Below, one piece after another: positions 22,401 to 32,721 of a stretch of 64,000 nucleotides of DNA. A program made the translations under genes and the position numbers. The notes under the pieces were generated by a model, which was not told the DNA's origin, did not search any database, and was given only the letters and a program-made list of their open reading frames with translations. The DNA is from Amorphophallus konjac. Lineage: Eukaryota; Streptophyta; Magnoliopsida; Alismatales; Araceae. The stretch covers positions 14,532,856 through 14,596,855 of the forward strand of contig CM040117.1 of assembly GCA_022559845.1 (NCBI GenBank), written 5' to 3'. Every line of letters begins with the position of its first letter. The first letter of the stretch is position 1.

Positions 22401-22769
22401 CCTGACGCCCCCGATAGTTGTTTTGTCGACCGGACTGACCCGGCCAGTTGAAGGGGCCGAAGGCTTGACACCTCCGACAGCTGTCTTCTTGACCGGGCGG
22501 ACCCGGCCAGTCGAAGCAACAGAGGGCCTAACACCCTCAGTGATGGTCTTCTTGACCGGACTGACCCGGCCAGTTGTTGGAGCCGAAGGCTTGACGCCCT
22601 TGACAGCTGTTGGAAGCCTGGCTGAACTGGCCTCAGCCACCGGTACCACGCCCAAGAAGAAGGGCGAGCCGACGACAGGTGGGAAGTCGCCGAAGACCAG
22701 CGGGGTCGCCAGGAATCCGAGCTTGGCGTGGTTGGCGACGATCTCAGGGCCGTAGATAATGGCAGCCAT
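19490..22769 (-). pseudogene. gag: gag part of TE-B with N-terminal 21-residue repeats
   Basis: After about 50 residues come roughly twelve copies of a 21-residue repeat of the type RPSAPSTGRVRPVKKTTVGG (about 22600-21840), then three basic GQRRRR units. A long charged linker leads to the conserved Tat-type gag domain at about 20460-19930 (FQWYSRLKPNSVSDWADMQK and similar). A zinc-knuckle-like YCVYHRRLGHTVGDC lies at 19560-19605. The frame is lost shortly after, near 19483. The repeats are rich in Pro, Ser, Thr, Arg and Val. Their role is unknown, though the basic character suggests nucleic-acid binding or a disordered spacer. Confidence 0.85.
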
Positions 22770-22958
22770 CGCTGTTGAAGTGTTGGTGGTGGTGGTGCGT
22801 AGCACGAACGGAATGGCGTGCAGATGCACAAAGAGCTCTCAATTAAACAGAGAGGGGTGCGCCCTCCTCTTCCCGTCCTGTAAGAGGAAGAGGGGCAATC
22901 AGAACCTTGAAGAAGGTTTTAGAGACTTTCTTCGACAGAAAGAAGAAAGGCGGGAAAT

Positions 22959-22976
22959 GTCCCACCGGGCGTGCCA
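22959..22976 (-). promoter_or_regulatory. Primer binding site of TE-B
   Basis: The minus strand reads TGGCACGCCCGGTGGGAC three bases inside the 5' LTR. The same site occurs in TE-C. I cannot assign the tRNA from the sequence alone. Confidence 0.75.
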
Positions 22977-22979
22977 GTC

Positions 22980-24664
22980 TGTTGGACACGGAAAAAATCT
23001 AAGGAATACTCTTATCGTAGATAAAAGGTAGATTTTCGTTCTTTTTGAAAAGAAACACTCCTCTGCATAGAGAGGGTTCCGTGGGTGCGCATAGTATCAG
23101 ACGATTTGGGTTCGAGTGCTGGACCTTTCCCCACTGACCGGAGTCAGTGTTGATTTACATCGGCCTAACGTCCGAACACCTTTGTTTAACTGTCAAAGAG
23201 GTCCCAAAAGACTTCTACAGAGGTTCTGATGTGGAGGGCAAGCTCACTCGAGAGACTCTCCATGACCACTCATTTTACCACCAACACATAGAAACAACTA
23301 GATTAGGGCTAGGTCTGAGCAAAACCCTAAGATTTAGGCATAGAGGCGCAAATATGCGGAAGCCATAGGCATTTTTAAAGCAAGGGAAGTTTTCTAGACC
23401 CCGGGGGTATTTTGGTAATTTTACCAGACCCTAAACCTAGATTTGGTATAATACCCGAGTGCTGGACTGAGCTGACAACACTTCCGGACTGAAGGAATGA
23501 CAAGGGGCTTCATGGAAGGCACACATTTGTCAATTCGGCCGAAGGAGGGGTATATACACAATTTTCCAAAGTCGGGGGGTTTTCTTATAATTTTCCCACC
23601 CGAGGTTACATATAAAACATGCTGAATGCTTTTATAATTCCATGTGAGTACAAGGGTTGTCGGCGAGTTGTCGACTGTACAAACGTCCGCCTTGGAGCGG
23701 GAGATAGGGACGTAGTCCCAATTACAAAAGATTGCAGGGTATAACTGTAAATTACAGGACTTCGTTCTTTTACAATCCCGGGAAAGATATTTTTGTAATT
23801 TCGCCATTATAGGGGGCAGAAATACAAGACTTAGTCGTCCCGAGACGTAAAGACTTACAAACATGGCCCGCTGAGGGGCATAATTACAAACAAAGCCCGC
23901 TGAGGGACATAAACGTAAATATACCCCGTAGGGGCATAAATACAAGACCCGGGGACTTACCCCACACGGGCCAAGACAAACGAACAAAAGCTTCAAGTGT
24001 CTTCCGTAGGTTGTCACTTGTGTCTTCGTCGTAGTATTCTCTTTTGGACCTCTGGGGGTCTATTTATAGAAGTGGGGAACCTCCCCGGGAGTGTTCGACC
24101 CCGTACGGGTCCAACGGGATGAAAATGACCCCGGGGAGGTCATATTTTGATTTGCGTGCGCGGGAGAGGAACCTCCCCGGGGTGGAGAGTCCCCGGGACG
24201 GTCCTGGACCGTCCCGGGGTCGCGGACGCCCAGGGGGAACCCGCCCGGGGTCGCAGCTCTCCGGGGGGAACCTCCCCGGGGTCGCTACCCCCCCGGGGAC
24301 CTGCCCGGGGTCGCGGACCCCCGGGGGGGACCTCCCCGGGGTCGCGCGCTCCCGGGGGGGACCTGCCCGGGGTCGCGACCCCCGGGGGGACCTCCCCGAG
24401 GTCGCGACCCCCCGGGCAAGACCTGCCCGGGGTCGCGGACCCCGGGTGGGTCCCTCCCGGGGTCGGGCGACCCCGGACGGGTCCGCCCGCCCAAGGGCGG
24501 CCCCGTGCGGGTTTGCCCACCTCCGGGCGGACCCGTCCGGGTGAGGGCGACCCCGTACGGGTTCCTCCGACCCCGGACGGGTCTTCCATCTCCAAGTTAG
24601 CCCATTTCTGCTTCAACTAAATAAAAGCGGAGGTATTTTTGCAAAGCAAATTTTGCTGCCAACA
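22980..24664 (-). repeat. 5' LTR of TE-B (1685 bp)
   Basis: It is nearly identical to 6870-8514, with ends TGTTGG...CCAACA. The TATA box (minus strand) is at 24060-24069, GC-rich U3 repeats lie at about 24080-24590, and R-U5 is to the left. A 198-codon ORF at 23421-24017 is conserved only because the two LTRs are near-identical. Confidence 0.95.
24060..24069 (-). promoter_or_regulatory. TATA box in TE-B 5' LTR
   Basis: The minus strand reads CTATAAATAG. Transcription would start roughly 30 bases to the left and run leftward through gag-pol. Confidence 0.75.
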
Positions 24665-25951
24665 AGAGCATTTTTTAATAAACTGAGACCGAACCCGGTG
24701 AGACCAAAAGGTGTAGTGAGTTGGCAGCCCGAGAGAGCATACTGAGACCGAACCCGGTGAGACCAAAAGGTGTAGTGATGACAAGATGGGTGGATTCGAC
24801 TGTCCTAATGGGACGCAATTAGCCAAATCCAAAACCGAAGGTTGACCGAGTTAGCAGCCCGAAAAGGGTGTGCACGAGCCAAGCCCGGTTGGAACAACAA
24901 AGGAGAAGGTTTAACAGTCCGAAAGGGACATACGGGTTAAACCTGGAGGCCGATAGGCGGGATGGGTTGGCAGCCCGAAAGAGCATATATAGGCCAAACC
25001 CACAACGATGACAGGAAGGGATTTGACAGCCCGAGTGGGACGTATAAGTCAAATCCGTGAGCCGATAGGCAAATAGGGTTGGCAGCCTGACGAGGGCATG
25101 CAGAGGCCAAGCCTATGGGGACAAAGGAGTAAACTTGACGATCCCGGTGGGATATATGAGTCAAGTTTAAAGCCAAGAGGCGAGATGGGTCGACAGCCCG
25201 AAAGGAGCATGCAGAGGCCAGACCCATAAGAAGAAAAAGGGTGGATTTGACAGCCCTAGTGGGACGTGAGAGTCAAATCCGAAGGCCGATAGGCGAGATG
25301 GGTTGGCAGCCCGAGAGGGCATACTGAGGCCATTCCCGATGGGACAAAGATAGGTTTGACAGCCCTAGTGGGACGTGAAAGTCAAACCCGAAAGCCGATA
25401 GGCGAGTAGGTGGGTTGGCAGCCCGAGAGGACATGCTGAGGCCAGACCCGGTGGGACATGTGCCAGAAGGCATGATGGATTGGCAGCCCGAGAGAGCATA
25501 CTGAGACCATATCCCAAAAAAGTAAAATGAGCCGAAAGGCATGATGGGTTGGCAGCCTGAGAAGACATACTGAGACCAATCCCAGGAAGATAAGATGAGC
25601 CGAAAGGCATAATGGGTTGGCAGCCCGAGAGGGCGTACTGAGGCCAGTCCCAAGAAGATAAGATGAGCTAAAAGGCAGGATGGGTTGGCAGCCCGAGAGG
25701 GCTTGCTGAGGCCAGTCCCAGAAGGAGAGATGAGCCGAAAGGCATGATGCGTTGGCAGCCCGAGAGAGCATACATAGGCCAATCCCAAGAAGATAAGATG
25801 AGCCAAAAGGCAGGATGGGTTGGCAGCCTGAGAGGGCATGCTGAGGCCAGTCCCAGAAGGAGAGATGAGCCGAAAGGCATGATGGGTTGGCAGCCCGAGA
25901 GAGCATACATAGGCCATACCCTAGAATGAAAAAGGAGCCAAAAGGCCTGAA
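24665..25951. repeat. TE-C fragment 2: hairpin-module array
   Basis: This continues the TE-C array after TE-B. Perfect arms include 24907-24915 with 24936-24944 (AGGTTTAAC/GTTAAACCT), 25019-25027 with 25048-25056 (GGATTTGAC/GTCAAATCC) and 25131-25139 with 25160-25168 (AAACTTGAC/GTCAAGTTT). The hAT element TE-D interrupts it at 25952, leaving ggcctgaa as target duplication. No coding region is visible. Confidence 0.85.
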
Positions 25952-25959
25952 CATGGTTG

Positions 25960-26220
25960 GCGGTTTCGGCCGAAACCGATACGTTTCGGCCGAAACGTAT
26001 CGGTTTCGGCCATAACACATACGAAACGGCCATTAATTACTGTAGCAGACCGAAACGTAAGTGAGGTATCGGTTTCGGGCGAAACCGATACTGGTTTCGC
26101 CCGAAACCCGTCGGTTTCGGCCCGAAACTAAAAGGTTTCGGCCAAAACACGATCCCTCACTTATGTCCTCCCCCGAAACCCCACTTAGCCGCTGCTGCCT
26201 GCTGAGTTTCGGCCGAAACC
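25960..26220. repeat. Subterminal GTTTCGGCCGAAAC repeats, left end of TE-D
   Basis: The palindrome GTTTCGGCCGAAAC and half-sites GTTTCGG/CCGAAAC recur about ten times, mixed with ATCGGTTTCGG and TACGTTTCGG. Similar motifs lie at the right end (31972-32058). Subterminal repeats are known transposase binding sites in hAT elements such as Ac. Confidence 0.8.
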
Positions 26221-26595
26221 CTCCCCCTCCCCCTGCCGCTGTTGTGCTGCTGCTGCCGCCGGCCGCCGCCTTGCACTGCTGCGGGCCTGCGGCTGCTGTG
26301 CAGTCTGTGCTGCACTGCTGCGCCTGCCGCCTGAAGCTGCTGCCTGTTGCGGCTGGTGCTGCTGGTGCTGCTGCTGCAAGCTACTGCTGTTGCGCCTGCT
26401 GGAGCCTGGAGGTGGAGGCTCCCTCTCGCCTTGCTGCGCACACAGGGAGGTCGGGGCCAACACAAAGAGGGTTTTGATTATTTTGTTTTAGGTAAAGCTC
26501 ATTGGGTTAATTTAGGGTTTGATTATTTTTGTTGTGTTATTTTGGTTGGGTTAAAAATTTGGGGTGAGCAAGCCTTGCTTAATAAATTTCTTCTA

Positions 26596-27215
26596 AGGGT
26601 GATTAAGGCCTTAAGGGTTAATTGCTAATTATACCCTAATCAGTTTATAGAAATTGGGGCTTTTGTCTATTTTGATTTGCTTATGCTCAATTGAACTTAA
26701 ATTAAGCTTCATTGAGGCATTTGGGGTGGGAGCATGCATGAAAATATATTTTTGCAAGGGTGATTAAGGATTAATTGTTAATTAAGCCCTAATTAGGTCA
26801 TAAAAATTGGGGCTTTTGTCTATTTTGATTTGCTTAGGCTCAATTGAAGTTAACTTAAACTTCATTGAATATTTTGGGGTGGGAGCATGTGGGTAATTAC
26901 TTTTTTGCAAGGGTGATTAAGGGTTAATTGCTAATTAAGTCCTAATTAGGCCATAGAAATTGGGACTTTTGTCTATTTTGATTTGCTTAGGCTCAATTGA
27001 AGTTAAATTAAACTTCATTGAAAATGTTGGGGTGGGAGCATGCGGGTAATTACTTTTTTGCAAGGGTGATTAAGGGTTAATTGTTGATTAAGCTGTAATT
27101 AGGCCATAGAAATTGGGGCTTTTGTCTACTTTCATTTGCTTAAGCTCAATTGAAGTTACATTAAGCTTCATTATAGAATGAGAGGTGGGAGCATGCGGGT
27201 AATTACTTTTTTGCA
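26596..27215. repeat. 153-bp tandem repeat, four copies, in TE-D
   Basis: Copies start at AGGGTGATTAAGG at 26596, 26757, 26910 and 27063. Each contains TTTTGTCTATTTTGATTTGC and GGTGGGAGCATG. They lie just upstream of the transposase start and could be part of its leader or promoter. Confidence 0.9.
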
Positions 27216-27297
27216 AAGGTGGTTGATAATTAACCCATAATTTTTCTAATGTACTTACAACTATACTGTTTTTGTTTGACTGTCTTAATGCAGCATC

Positions 27298-30200
27298 ATG
27301 CCTAGACATCAGCAAATATAGGAGCAGCAAGGGCAGGAGGATCCTGGGTGGGCCCACATGTCCTTAGTTGATGCTAAGAGAAGGAAGGTTAAATATAATT
27401 ATTGTGGTAGGGAGATGTATGGCGGAATTACCAGAGGCAAGCAATATTTGGCAGGGGTACGAGGAGAGGTGAGACAATGTGACCACTGTCCACGAGAGGT
27501 GCGAGAGGAGATGCGCCAGTGCCTTTTGGGGAAAAAGGAGAGGGTGCAACAAAGGGCTGAGGATGAGGAGGAAATTGCTGAGGAGATTTCTGGCAGAAGG
27601 GTTAAGAGGGATGATGATGATGAGGAAGGCACTGAAGATTCTGATCCGGAGCTGACTGAAGCAAGGGAGCGTGAAGAAGCCGTTCGAAGGAAAGGAAAGG
27701 CACCCATGGGTTCAGGAGGGACCTACTCCAGTACAGCTGCACGACGTCCTGATGTTGCTGCCCCGCCCCCGCAGACGTAGAGAGCAGGCCCCATGGACAG
27801 TTATCTCCACAGAAGGCCCTAGGCTACACAACCTAAGATCAAAAGTGCATTAAGAGGGGTCAAAAAATCTGCAGAAGTTGCAGGGCATGCATTTAAAAGC
27901 ATCTGTAAATGGTTTTTTCATGCAGGTGTCCCTGCACATGCTGCTGAAAGTGAATATTTTCAACCTATGTTGGATGCCATAACAGATGCTGGCCCTGGCT
28001 TGAAAGCGCCGTCACGTCGGGACATATACGGGCGTGGGCTTGAGGCAGAGGTTCAGGAGCTCCATGACTGGGTTCAAAGCTTCAAGCATATATTGATGGA
28101 GAGAGGATGCGCTATTATGTGTGATGGTTGGACTGGTACCACGAAAAAGTCCATGATTAACTTTTTGGTGTATTGCATCGAAGGTACAGTATTTGTAAAA
28201 TCTGTAGATGCATCAAATTTTGAAAAAACTGCCAATTATTTGTTTCATTTGATGGACAACATGGTAGACGAAATTGGTGAAGAAAATATTGTACAAGTTG
28301 TGACTGATAATGAAGCCAGTTATAAGGCTGCAGCGAGGAAATTGATGCATAAGCGCAGGCATTTATATTGGCTCCCATGCGCAGCACATTGTCTTGATCT
28401 CATACTTGAAGACATAGGGAAGGACAAACATGTGAAGAAGACGGTTAAAAGGGCACAAAAGATTACCCAGTATATTTATGGCCATCCAAGGATATTGAAC
28501 ATGTTCAAAGAGCATGCAAGTGGGGGGCGGGATATTATCCGTGCAGGGCCAACTAGATTTGCTTCAAATTTCATTTCTTTGGAGTCTCTGCATAGGTATA
28601 CTATTGAACTCAATTATTACTTCTTTATCCTTATAGTTATGATCCGTATTTGATTCAAATTTTATTTCTTTGCACAGGTATAAGAATGAGTTGAAAGCTT
28701 TCATGTACCACAATGCCCTGCGGGCAGTGGCGGAGCCAAGGGGGGTCAAGGGGGGGCAATTGCCCCCCCTTGATTTGGTAAATTCTTCTCTCTCTCTTTG
28801 CTCTCTCTCTCTCTTTGCATTTGCCCCTCACCCCTGTTGAGTTTTTTGGACCTATTAGATATCTATCGATGGTAGATATCTAGGTTTTACGATTAAGTTA
28901 AAATATCTACCGATGATAGATATTTATCACCCACATTCATTGGTTGGTTGTTTAACCGTAAATCGACGATGTGAATTTTCTTTTGTAAGATAGAAACCTA
29001 AAAGAGGCAAAGAGGATAAAAGTAGTACAGTAGAACCGTAAAAAGGTATTGCGGCTGTCGGCTGAGAAACTTTGTATGTAGCTATGTAGGGTTATTTTTT
29101 GATGGTTGAGCATAAATAAAAAAAGACTATCGGGTTGTGCATAGGGTTGATTTGCAGACTTGTAGAAGGTCTCTCCGATTCGCACGTCTGCCCCCCCCCC
29201 CCCCCACACCCCACTCCACTCTAACGAGTTTCTATGTCAATACGGTGAGTTTTCTCCCTTGCTCAGTTCTCCTGTTATCTATTTGGTGACTTTTGCTGAA
29301 ATCGTAGGGCTTTACCATGGGGTTTTACCTGGGGAAGACATTTCATTCAGGACTATGATTATGTCTTTCTTTTTAATTCATGTTTCGTATATTTTCAATC
29401 ACGGAGATTTTGCATGTCTGAGTAGCTTAACCTGGTTCTCCCTCTCAGTTATTCATATTTGTGATTCATTATCTCGAGTATATAATACAAAGTCAGCTCC
29501 CACTCGTCGGAAACACTGCACCTGATTTTGAAGTTGAAGTAATTTTTGTGGTGATCAATGAATGAATGATAATTTTGTGACATATATTAAGGAGGCATTT
29601 GAGAGTATTGACAATAAGACAATAATGTAACGCTTTTAGAATATGAAGATCCATCGTGGACAACTCACTTATAAAATATCTTCTATTTGAACGAAAATAA
29701 ATAATTTTTATTATATTAATTATATTTTGCCCCTCCTTTCAAATATTTCTGGCTCCGCCGCTACCTGCGGGAATACATCGACAAGGGCAATGTTGATGCT
29801 CAAATGGATTATTTGGATGTCTGTCACATCGTGGACGACAACAAATTCTGGGGCAGAGTAACACGATACATGAAAGTAGTCACCCCGCTCATTAAGGTCC
29901 TAAGATTGGTGGATGGCGATGACAAGAATGATATTGGATATCTGTATGAGGCCATGGACCGTGCGAAATTGGAGTTGCAGGAGTCCCTTCCCAAAGAACA
30001 TGCAAAATGGTGGAAGATTATTGACCATAGATGGGACACCACATTACACTACGACTTGCATGCAGCTGGTGAGTGATTATTTGTATTCATATATTATTGA
30101 CCATACATTAACTATATACAAATGCAGGTTATTTTCTGAACCCTCGATTAATGTATAATGCCAATGCACATGTTGATGCCGAGGTGCTTCAAGGCACTTT

Positions 30201-31700
30201 AAAAGTCATTGGTCGTCTATCGAGGACACAAGATAAGAGGCTTCAGGCGGAAGTAGAGGTTGGCCTGTTTGATTTCATGAATAAGAGGTATAGAATTAAC
30301 TTACGTAGTAATGCTAATCTATTATGTAATTTTTGTAGATGAACTCCTATAGAATGAGAAGTGGGACGTATTCTGACTCCCAATTGCAATACGCAGTGGG
30401 AAGAGTGAGCCCAGGTATACTTCATCTTTGTGCTTTCTTTGCAATTACATCTTCCTTAATTAATTTCTATTTACATCTTATATTTATTTGTTTATGGTTG
30501 GTTGGTGTAACAGCTGACTGGTGGATCATGGTGAACAATAGAGAATTGGGCAGTTCTGCATTGGCTTTCATTGCAATCAGGGTGTTGAGTCAAACCACAT
30601 CAGCAAGCCAATGTGAAAGAAATTGGAGCACGTTCAGCCTTATACACTCAAAGGTTCGCAATCGGCTAAAGGCTGATCGGTTAGAGAAATTAGTGTACTG
30701 CCACTACAATATGAGGTTGAGAATAAAGAATATGAGGTTCAGACAACAGCTGCGAGACAAACGCGTCGCCGAGGATGCCGCCGTAGAGATTGATGTGGAT
30801 GCCTTATTTGATGATGATAATCCTTTGCAGTCTTGGGTGGAGACACGAGAGCAGGTTGATGAGCCCGTTTTTGATGTTGATGATAGAAGATGGGCAAAGG
30901 GCATATTTGATGAAGATGAGGCAAGAGATCCCGAATTAAGAAGCAAATCAAAGAGGGCCAGAGATTCTCATGCGCACCAGTCTAGGGTGGTTGATGACAC
31001 TGAGGAGCAGTTCGAGTTTGAGCCAGCTAGACACTCAGATACAGATAGCAGGCCAGTCACTCCTAGAATGTCCTTAAGAAGAAGTACATCAGTACATGAG
31101 CAAACTGAGAGGACAAATGCTGCTGCTCGAGAGGACCCGGCAATTGAGCAGTTGAAGCAGATTTATGTGAGGCACACGCCAAGGGGAAAAGGACTCGTGT
31201 CAAAGATGACTGAAAAAATCACTCCAAAAGAGAAAAAAGCATCCTCAAAGGTTAAAAGGCGACTGGTTTCTTATGGTTCTGATGATCATCCCGGAGGTGC
31301 TGCAGGTGGTACTAGTGCTGCAGGTGGTACAGGTGATGCAGGTGCTGCAGGTGGTACTACTGGATATAGTCAAGGTCAGCAAGGATATGGTTCACCAGGT
31401 TACGAAGGTGGCCAACAGGAAGCAGCTATTTATGGGTCGTGGAATTATGAACCATCATTTCAGTTCCATCTATATCCGACCAATTCCTCTTCTCTTCCTC
31501 AAGATTTCTATGTTGATACTGGATTCGAATCAAGCCAACCAAACACTCCAAGAGGGATCCAAAGAGGGATGCAGGACTTGGCTACCTCATTGTTTGGTTA
31601 TAGTGAATATAGACCATACATGCAACCTGGTTATGGGTATCGACATCAAGGGCCAGACGATGAGGGAGAAGGTTCTTCTAGTAATTATTATCCATATTAG
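27298..31700 (+). pseudogene. hAT transposase of TE-D (decayed, intron-containing)
   Basis: The start is the ATG at 27298, but a TAG seven codons in and a stop at 27778-27780 break the first exon. The BED-type zinc finger region keeps the pair NYCGREMYGGITRGKQ, but the expected KQH reads KQY. The DUF659-like and catalytic region follows at 27967-28595 with CDGWTGTTKKS and VVTDNEASYKAAARKL then CAAHCLDLILEDI. Probable introns are 28596-28677, 30069-30127, 30288-30338 (only 51 bp and out of phase) and 30415-30513. TE-E splits the exon after 28724. The C-terminal hAT dimerisation part (SALAFIAIRVLSQTTSASQC, ERNWSTFSLIHSKVRNRL) is at about 30555-30720, followed by an acidic then Gly-rich tail to the TAG at 31698. 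Confidence 0.85.
28725..29763. mobile_element. TE-E: small non-autonomous hAT-like element inside TE-D
   Basis: It is 1039 bp long with ends CAGTGGCGGAGCC and GGCTCCGCCGCTA, giving terminal repeats with two differences in 13. The flanking duplication CCTGCGGG is perfect (28717-28724 and 29764-29771). Removing it rejoins the transposase exon in frame. It contains CT-rich and C-rich runs (29190-29207) and no transposase. Confidence 0.9.
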
Positions 31701-31971
31701 GTAAGAATCAATAAATTTTTGTAACATTCATTTTGTCTAATTTGGTTTATTGTACTGCTTGTATTAATGTACAATGGAATATTAGTTTAACTTTCACATG
31801 TTCAATGTTTGAAGTTCGATGCGTAGTTGTCTACTTCAAGGTTATTGCACTAACTTATACAGTCAAATGCATGTGTAATAGTTTTTGTGATTTTAAGTGT
31901 TTATTTATATTTTTATGATTTTTGGAGTGATTTTTTAGAATTAATTTGAATTCTTTGAACCATTTAAATGG

Positions 31972-32058
31972 GTTTCGGCCGGTTTCGGCCGAAATCGATA
32001 CCGATACCGAGTCGTATCGATATCGGACTCGGCCGAAACCGAGTCCGAAACCGAGTTT
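31972..32058. repeat. Subterminal repeats, right end of TE-D
   Basis: GGTTTCGGCCGGTTTCGG, GGCCGAAACCGAG and related half-sites mirror the left end in opposite orientation, next to the right terminal repeat. Confidence 0.75.
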
Positions 32059-32076
32059 GCCATCCCTGGACCTGAA

Positions 32077-32350
32077 GGGTTGGCAGCCCGAGAGAGCATA
32101 CATAGGCCATACCCTAGAATGAAAAAGGAGCCGAAAGGCATGAAAAGTTGGCAGCCCGAGAGAGCATACTGAGGCCAGTCCCGGTGGGACAAGAGAGTAA
32201 ACGAGTTTAACTGCTCAGAAGAGACACGTGAGCTGAACCTGGAAGCCGATAGGCGGAATGGGTCGGCAGCCCGGAAGAGGCATGCATAGGCCGAGCCCGA
32301 TGGGACTTATGACACCGTCAGAATGCCAGTGGGACTAGGTGTCATAGGAC
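32077..32350. repeat. TE-C hairpin modules next to pol
   Basis: The remaining modules include the conserved end hairpin TATGACACC (32309-32317) with GGTGTCATA (32338-32346), identical in TE-B. Modules resume directly after the hAT duplication. Confidence 0.8.
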
Positions 32351-32463
32351 AACACTTAAGGTGTAGCCCTGACATCAATATGATATTTTGGTCGAGATGG
32401 GGTGGAGTCATTGACTTAGAGCCACCCTTAAAATAGACAGGGAGAGGATTTTTTTTTCACATT

Positions 32464-32600
32464 ACCAACCTCACCGCCCTTTCGGGTTTTCGCCGAGGTT
32501 GGCCCCCTTTAGCTTTTTCCGGTGCACCCTTTCGGGTTTTCACACCGAGGGGTTGCCCATTTTTGCCCGAGGCGCCCTTTCGGGTTTTCACCTCGACCGG
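32464..32600 (-). other. Proximal hairpin triplet of TE-C
   Basis: Hairpins at 32464-32502, 32519-32548 and 32566-32600 have the common CCCTTTCGGGTTTT loop. In the first, CCAACCTC pairs with GAGGTTGG perfectly. TE-B has GAGGCTGG there, a G-U pair on the minus-strand RNA. Confidence 0.7.
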
Positions 32601-32721
32601 GTCTGTGGCCTTTTTACCCTCAGCCAACCGTTGAAGGCTGACTGAGTCCGCCGAGGTATCAGTATTTTTAACCCCTTTTCTCTTCTTTTTTTTGAACCTT
32701 CACTGAGGAGAGGTACTGTCC

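Larger units (their letters stand above)
11711..22769 (-). pseudogene. gag-pol: gag-pol of TE-B (broken)
   Basis: The frame runs from the ATG at 22769 (MAAIIYGPEIV) to the stop at 11711-11713, about 3700 codons by comparison with TE-C, where gag and pol share one frame. It encodes gag, protease, RT, RNase H, a second RNase H and integrase. Against TE-C I see a one-base gain near 19483, a one-base loss near 18968, a 20-base loss near 18672, a two-base loss near 17421, a Trp-to-stop change in RT (14824-14826) and a one-base loss near 12397 in the integrase core. No complete polyprotein can be made. The parts are listed separately. Confidence 0.9.
6870..24664 (-). mobile_element. TE-B: complete Tat-lineage Ty3/gypsy retrotransposon
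   Basis: This is a 17.8-kb element on the minus strand with LTRs at 6870-8514 and 22980-24664, both running TGTTGG...CCAACA. The flanking duplication agagc is present at 6865-6869 and 24665-24669. The internal order on the minus strand is primer site, gag with repeat-rich N-terminus, protease, RT, RNase H, a second RNase H, integrase, then a long 3' non-coding region and polypurine tract. The second RNase H and the 3' region suggest the Tat lineage. The coding region is broken at several points. By hand count the LTRs differ at about 12 of some 1350 comparable bases outside the GC-rich repeats, so insertion was recent. Confidence 0.93.
25952..32068 (+). mobile_element. TE-D: hAT-superfamily DNA transposon
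   Basis: The left end CATGGTTGGC and the right end GCCATCCCTG (reverse complement CAGGGATGGC) form imperfect terminal repeats. Flanks GGCCTGAA (25944-25951) and GACCTGAA (32069-32076) make an 8-bp duplication with one difference. Both match hAT habit. Inside are a decayed transposase gene with BED, DUF659-like and hAT dimerisation parts, subterminal palindromes at both ends, a 153-bp tandem array and a nested smaller hAT. TE-C repeat sequence resumes on both sides. Confidence 0.9.

Noticed and set aside
26061..26477. Cys/Leu/Ala-rich ORF in the left part of TE-D
   Set aside because: It is a low-complexity CTG/GCTGCTG stretch without a conserved motif, and ORFs exist on both strands.
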